Below, piece after piece: positions 63,701 to 64,000 of a stretch of DNA of 64,000 nt. A program made the position numbers and the translations under genes. Position 1 is the stretch's first letter. Every line of letters starts with the position of its first letter. The notes below the pieces were generated by a model that made no database searches, was not told the origin of the DNA, and saw only the letters and a list, made by a program, of their open reading frames with translations. This stretch comes from Mycolicibacterium iranicum (lineage in GTDB: Bacteria; Actinomycetota; Actinomycetes; Mycobacteriales; Mycobacteriaceae), in assembly GCF_001650495.1 (NCBI RefSeq), contig NZ_LWCS01000098.1, forward strand, positions 1 through 64,000, given 5' to 3'.

Positions 63701-64000
63701 GGCCTGTTCCAGTTCTTCGGCCAGGGTCGCGCGCGACTGGTCAAGTGTCTCTTGGGTTTTCGCTGACAGCACGAGGACCTGCGGACGGGAAGGGGCTGGC
63801 GCCTGCACCGGCTGGGCGGGCGCCTCCTCCAGGATCACGTGGGCGTTCGTGCCGCCGACGCCGAACGAGCTGACACCTGCGCGGCGGATACCCTCGGACT
63901 CCCAGGGCCCGTACTGGCTGCGGATCCGGAACGGCCCGCGGTCGAGGTGCAGCTCGGGATTGGGGCTGGTGTAGTGCAGCGTCGCGGGAATCGCCTTGTT
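60737..64000 (-). CDS. ppsE: PpsE-like modular polyketide synthase, C-terminal part (KS end-AT-ACP-condensation-like), cut by the right edge
   Basis: 1088 residues of an unfinished reading frame. From the right: KS C-terminus (AGVSSFGVGGTNAHVILEE); AT with AGHSIGEYPAA (serine codon near 63249) and HAFHS, the malonyl-type version of this motif; carrier domain FFEIGGDSLIA (serine near 62283); then about 400 residues that resemble a condensation domain. The usual HHxxxDG there is degenerate (LSLHGTAGGSGDDG). This C-terminal extension is characteristic of PpsE, which adds the last units of phthiocerol, and is unusual for a type I synthase. Downstream drrABC and papA5 in the M. tuberculosis order support the call. 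ppsA-D, if present, lie beyond the right edge. Confidence 0.9.
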   Translation of the reverse strand, partial: NKAIPATLHYTSPNPELHLDRGPFRIRSQYGPWESEGIRRAGVSSFGVGGTNAHVILEEAPAQPVQAPAPSRPQVLVLSAKTQETLDQSRATLAEELEQADEVNLADAAFTLTRRRTEPMRLAAVVQDQQNAAAVLSATETDNVFVGAGLPDGELSADRVAFLFPGQGAQHIGMARGLYDSEPVFARHFDECATLFSAEMGYDLKAEIFDGAGRNLEHTDRAQPALFTVEYALAKLIQSYGVQPSIMAGHSIGEYPAATIAGVFDLETAVKVISMRAKLMHAAPRGVMVAVPLSPEAVAEHLTPDVDIATVNDPGSCVVAGSDEAIRAFQAGLAEKGIAARRVRTSHAFHSRLMDSVVAEFSAFLSRVTLHEPRIPLLSNITGTTMTAAEATNPATWARQIRATVRFADELDALLATPDRVLIEVGPGGTLTSSAGRHPRWSERHRAVRLMRHQAQNRGDHETFLLALGQLWAADVDVDWDQGADVTHQLITLPGYPFAKQRHWVEYNAGAAWVTNGSGAAGVGAHGTAAGVAPATAGGTSTVEASLQRIWAQCLGVTTVERNANFFEIGGDSLIAISVAMTAGHEGLDLTPQDLYENQTVAALAKVLTARYAEGGLARQVLDDTVNPPVPPNVAYFLENGLSDIGRWRIPVILGLRSDVSEADVRAVLTAVTAAHDALRVHLVERSGTWDQTIAEPGEFTELVVRRLPDGVAAGSPQEREAVLGFLDEQVREHQVVVPLTATFVQGVSGGASYLALSLHGTAGGSGDDGASRDILLTDIFTAFNQRMAGEEIALAPVGASWREWSQRCAGLASHPAVLESRDYWLEVAGRRTLHIAGAEPSGRPGAADVERVSSALSAAETGEVDDARRRLRLPVEDILLAALTRTVAATVGEGAVAVDLGGRGRSVLKPDVDLQRTVGWFTTLHPVVLHASRSDSAAQSLAEVHEALDAVPHYGIGYGLLRYLFAPTARALALTRPADILFSHIGTIPEVPSDQPDDAPVRFDADTAMPIRDTLPGLGHATELRVYRTAGVLHIDWWYDNRRLGPTDVESFARQYSAAILEITREALAEADSDAAGEELALVDLS

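Overview
The window is high-GC actinobacterial DNA and almost certainly comes from a non-tuberculous Mycobacterium/Mycolicibacterium. From 12.9 to 33.7 kb the genes follow the M. tuberculosis order Rv1851 to Rv1836c: ureF, C, B, A, the Rv1847-type thioesterase, blaI, a blaR-like M56 peptidase, gnd1, guaB1, two CNNM/CBS membrane proteins, glcB and an Rv1836c-like protein. Mycobacterial IdeR iron boxes, a MbtH/NRPS pair, a Mas-type polyketide synthase and DIM (phthiocerol dimycocerosate) export and esterification genes support this. No tRNA, rRNA, insertion sequence or CRISPR array was seen.

Layout. (1) 1-12.9 kb, accessory: the first two modules of an NRPS on the minus strand (cut by the left edge) behind a MbtH gene, divergent across about 690 bp from a complete 2118-residue KS-AT-DH-ER-KR-ACP synthase of the Mas/Pks5 type. 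The synthase runs into the end of ureF, so ureG and ureD are not at their usual place. (2) 12.9-33.7 kb, core block: urease, thioesterase, an IdeR-controlled FhuF-like gene with two tandem iron boxes, the BlaI/BlaR-like pair, gnd, guaB1, a ferric-iron ABC transporter with its own iron box, two CNNM/CBS proteins, a conserved hypothetical gene that starts in a 24-bp tandem repeat, malate synthase G and a membrane-anchored VWA-like protein. (3) 33.8-55.1 kb, accessory lipid-oxidation and cell-surface region: cyclooxygenase-like haem peroxidase, AlkB alkane hydroxylase, SDR, two Baeyer-Villiger-type monooxygenases, P450, cutinase, three secreted PE-PPE-domain hydrolases with acidic tails, a free-standing copy of an accessory domain from one of them, an alpha/beta hydrolase, an F420-dependent reductase that closely resembles the phthiodiolone ketoreductase Rv2951c, a nitroreductase and a DUF2505 protein. 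(4) 55.1-64 kb: a flavodoxin-like gene, a methyltransferase and the minus-strand operon ppsE-like, drrA, drrB, drrC, papA5, in the order of the M. tuberculosis DIM locus.

How it may work together. PpsE, DrrABC, PapA5, the Rv2951c-like reductase and a Mas-type synthase are most of what is needed to finish, esterify and export a DIM-like wax, but here they lie on both sides of a housekeeping block rather than in one cluster. The Mas-type synthase could instead supply a methyl-branched acyl chain to the NRPS beside it, giving an N-acylated peptide; this is inference. Three short tandem repeats (24, 25 and 27 bp) sit exactly on start or stop codons, which resembles mycobacterial MIRU/VNTR loci.
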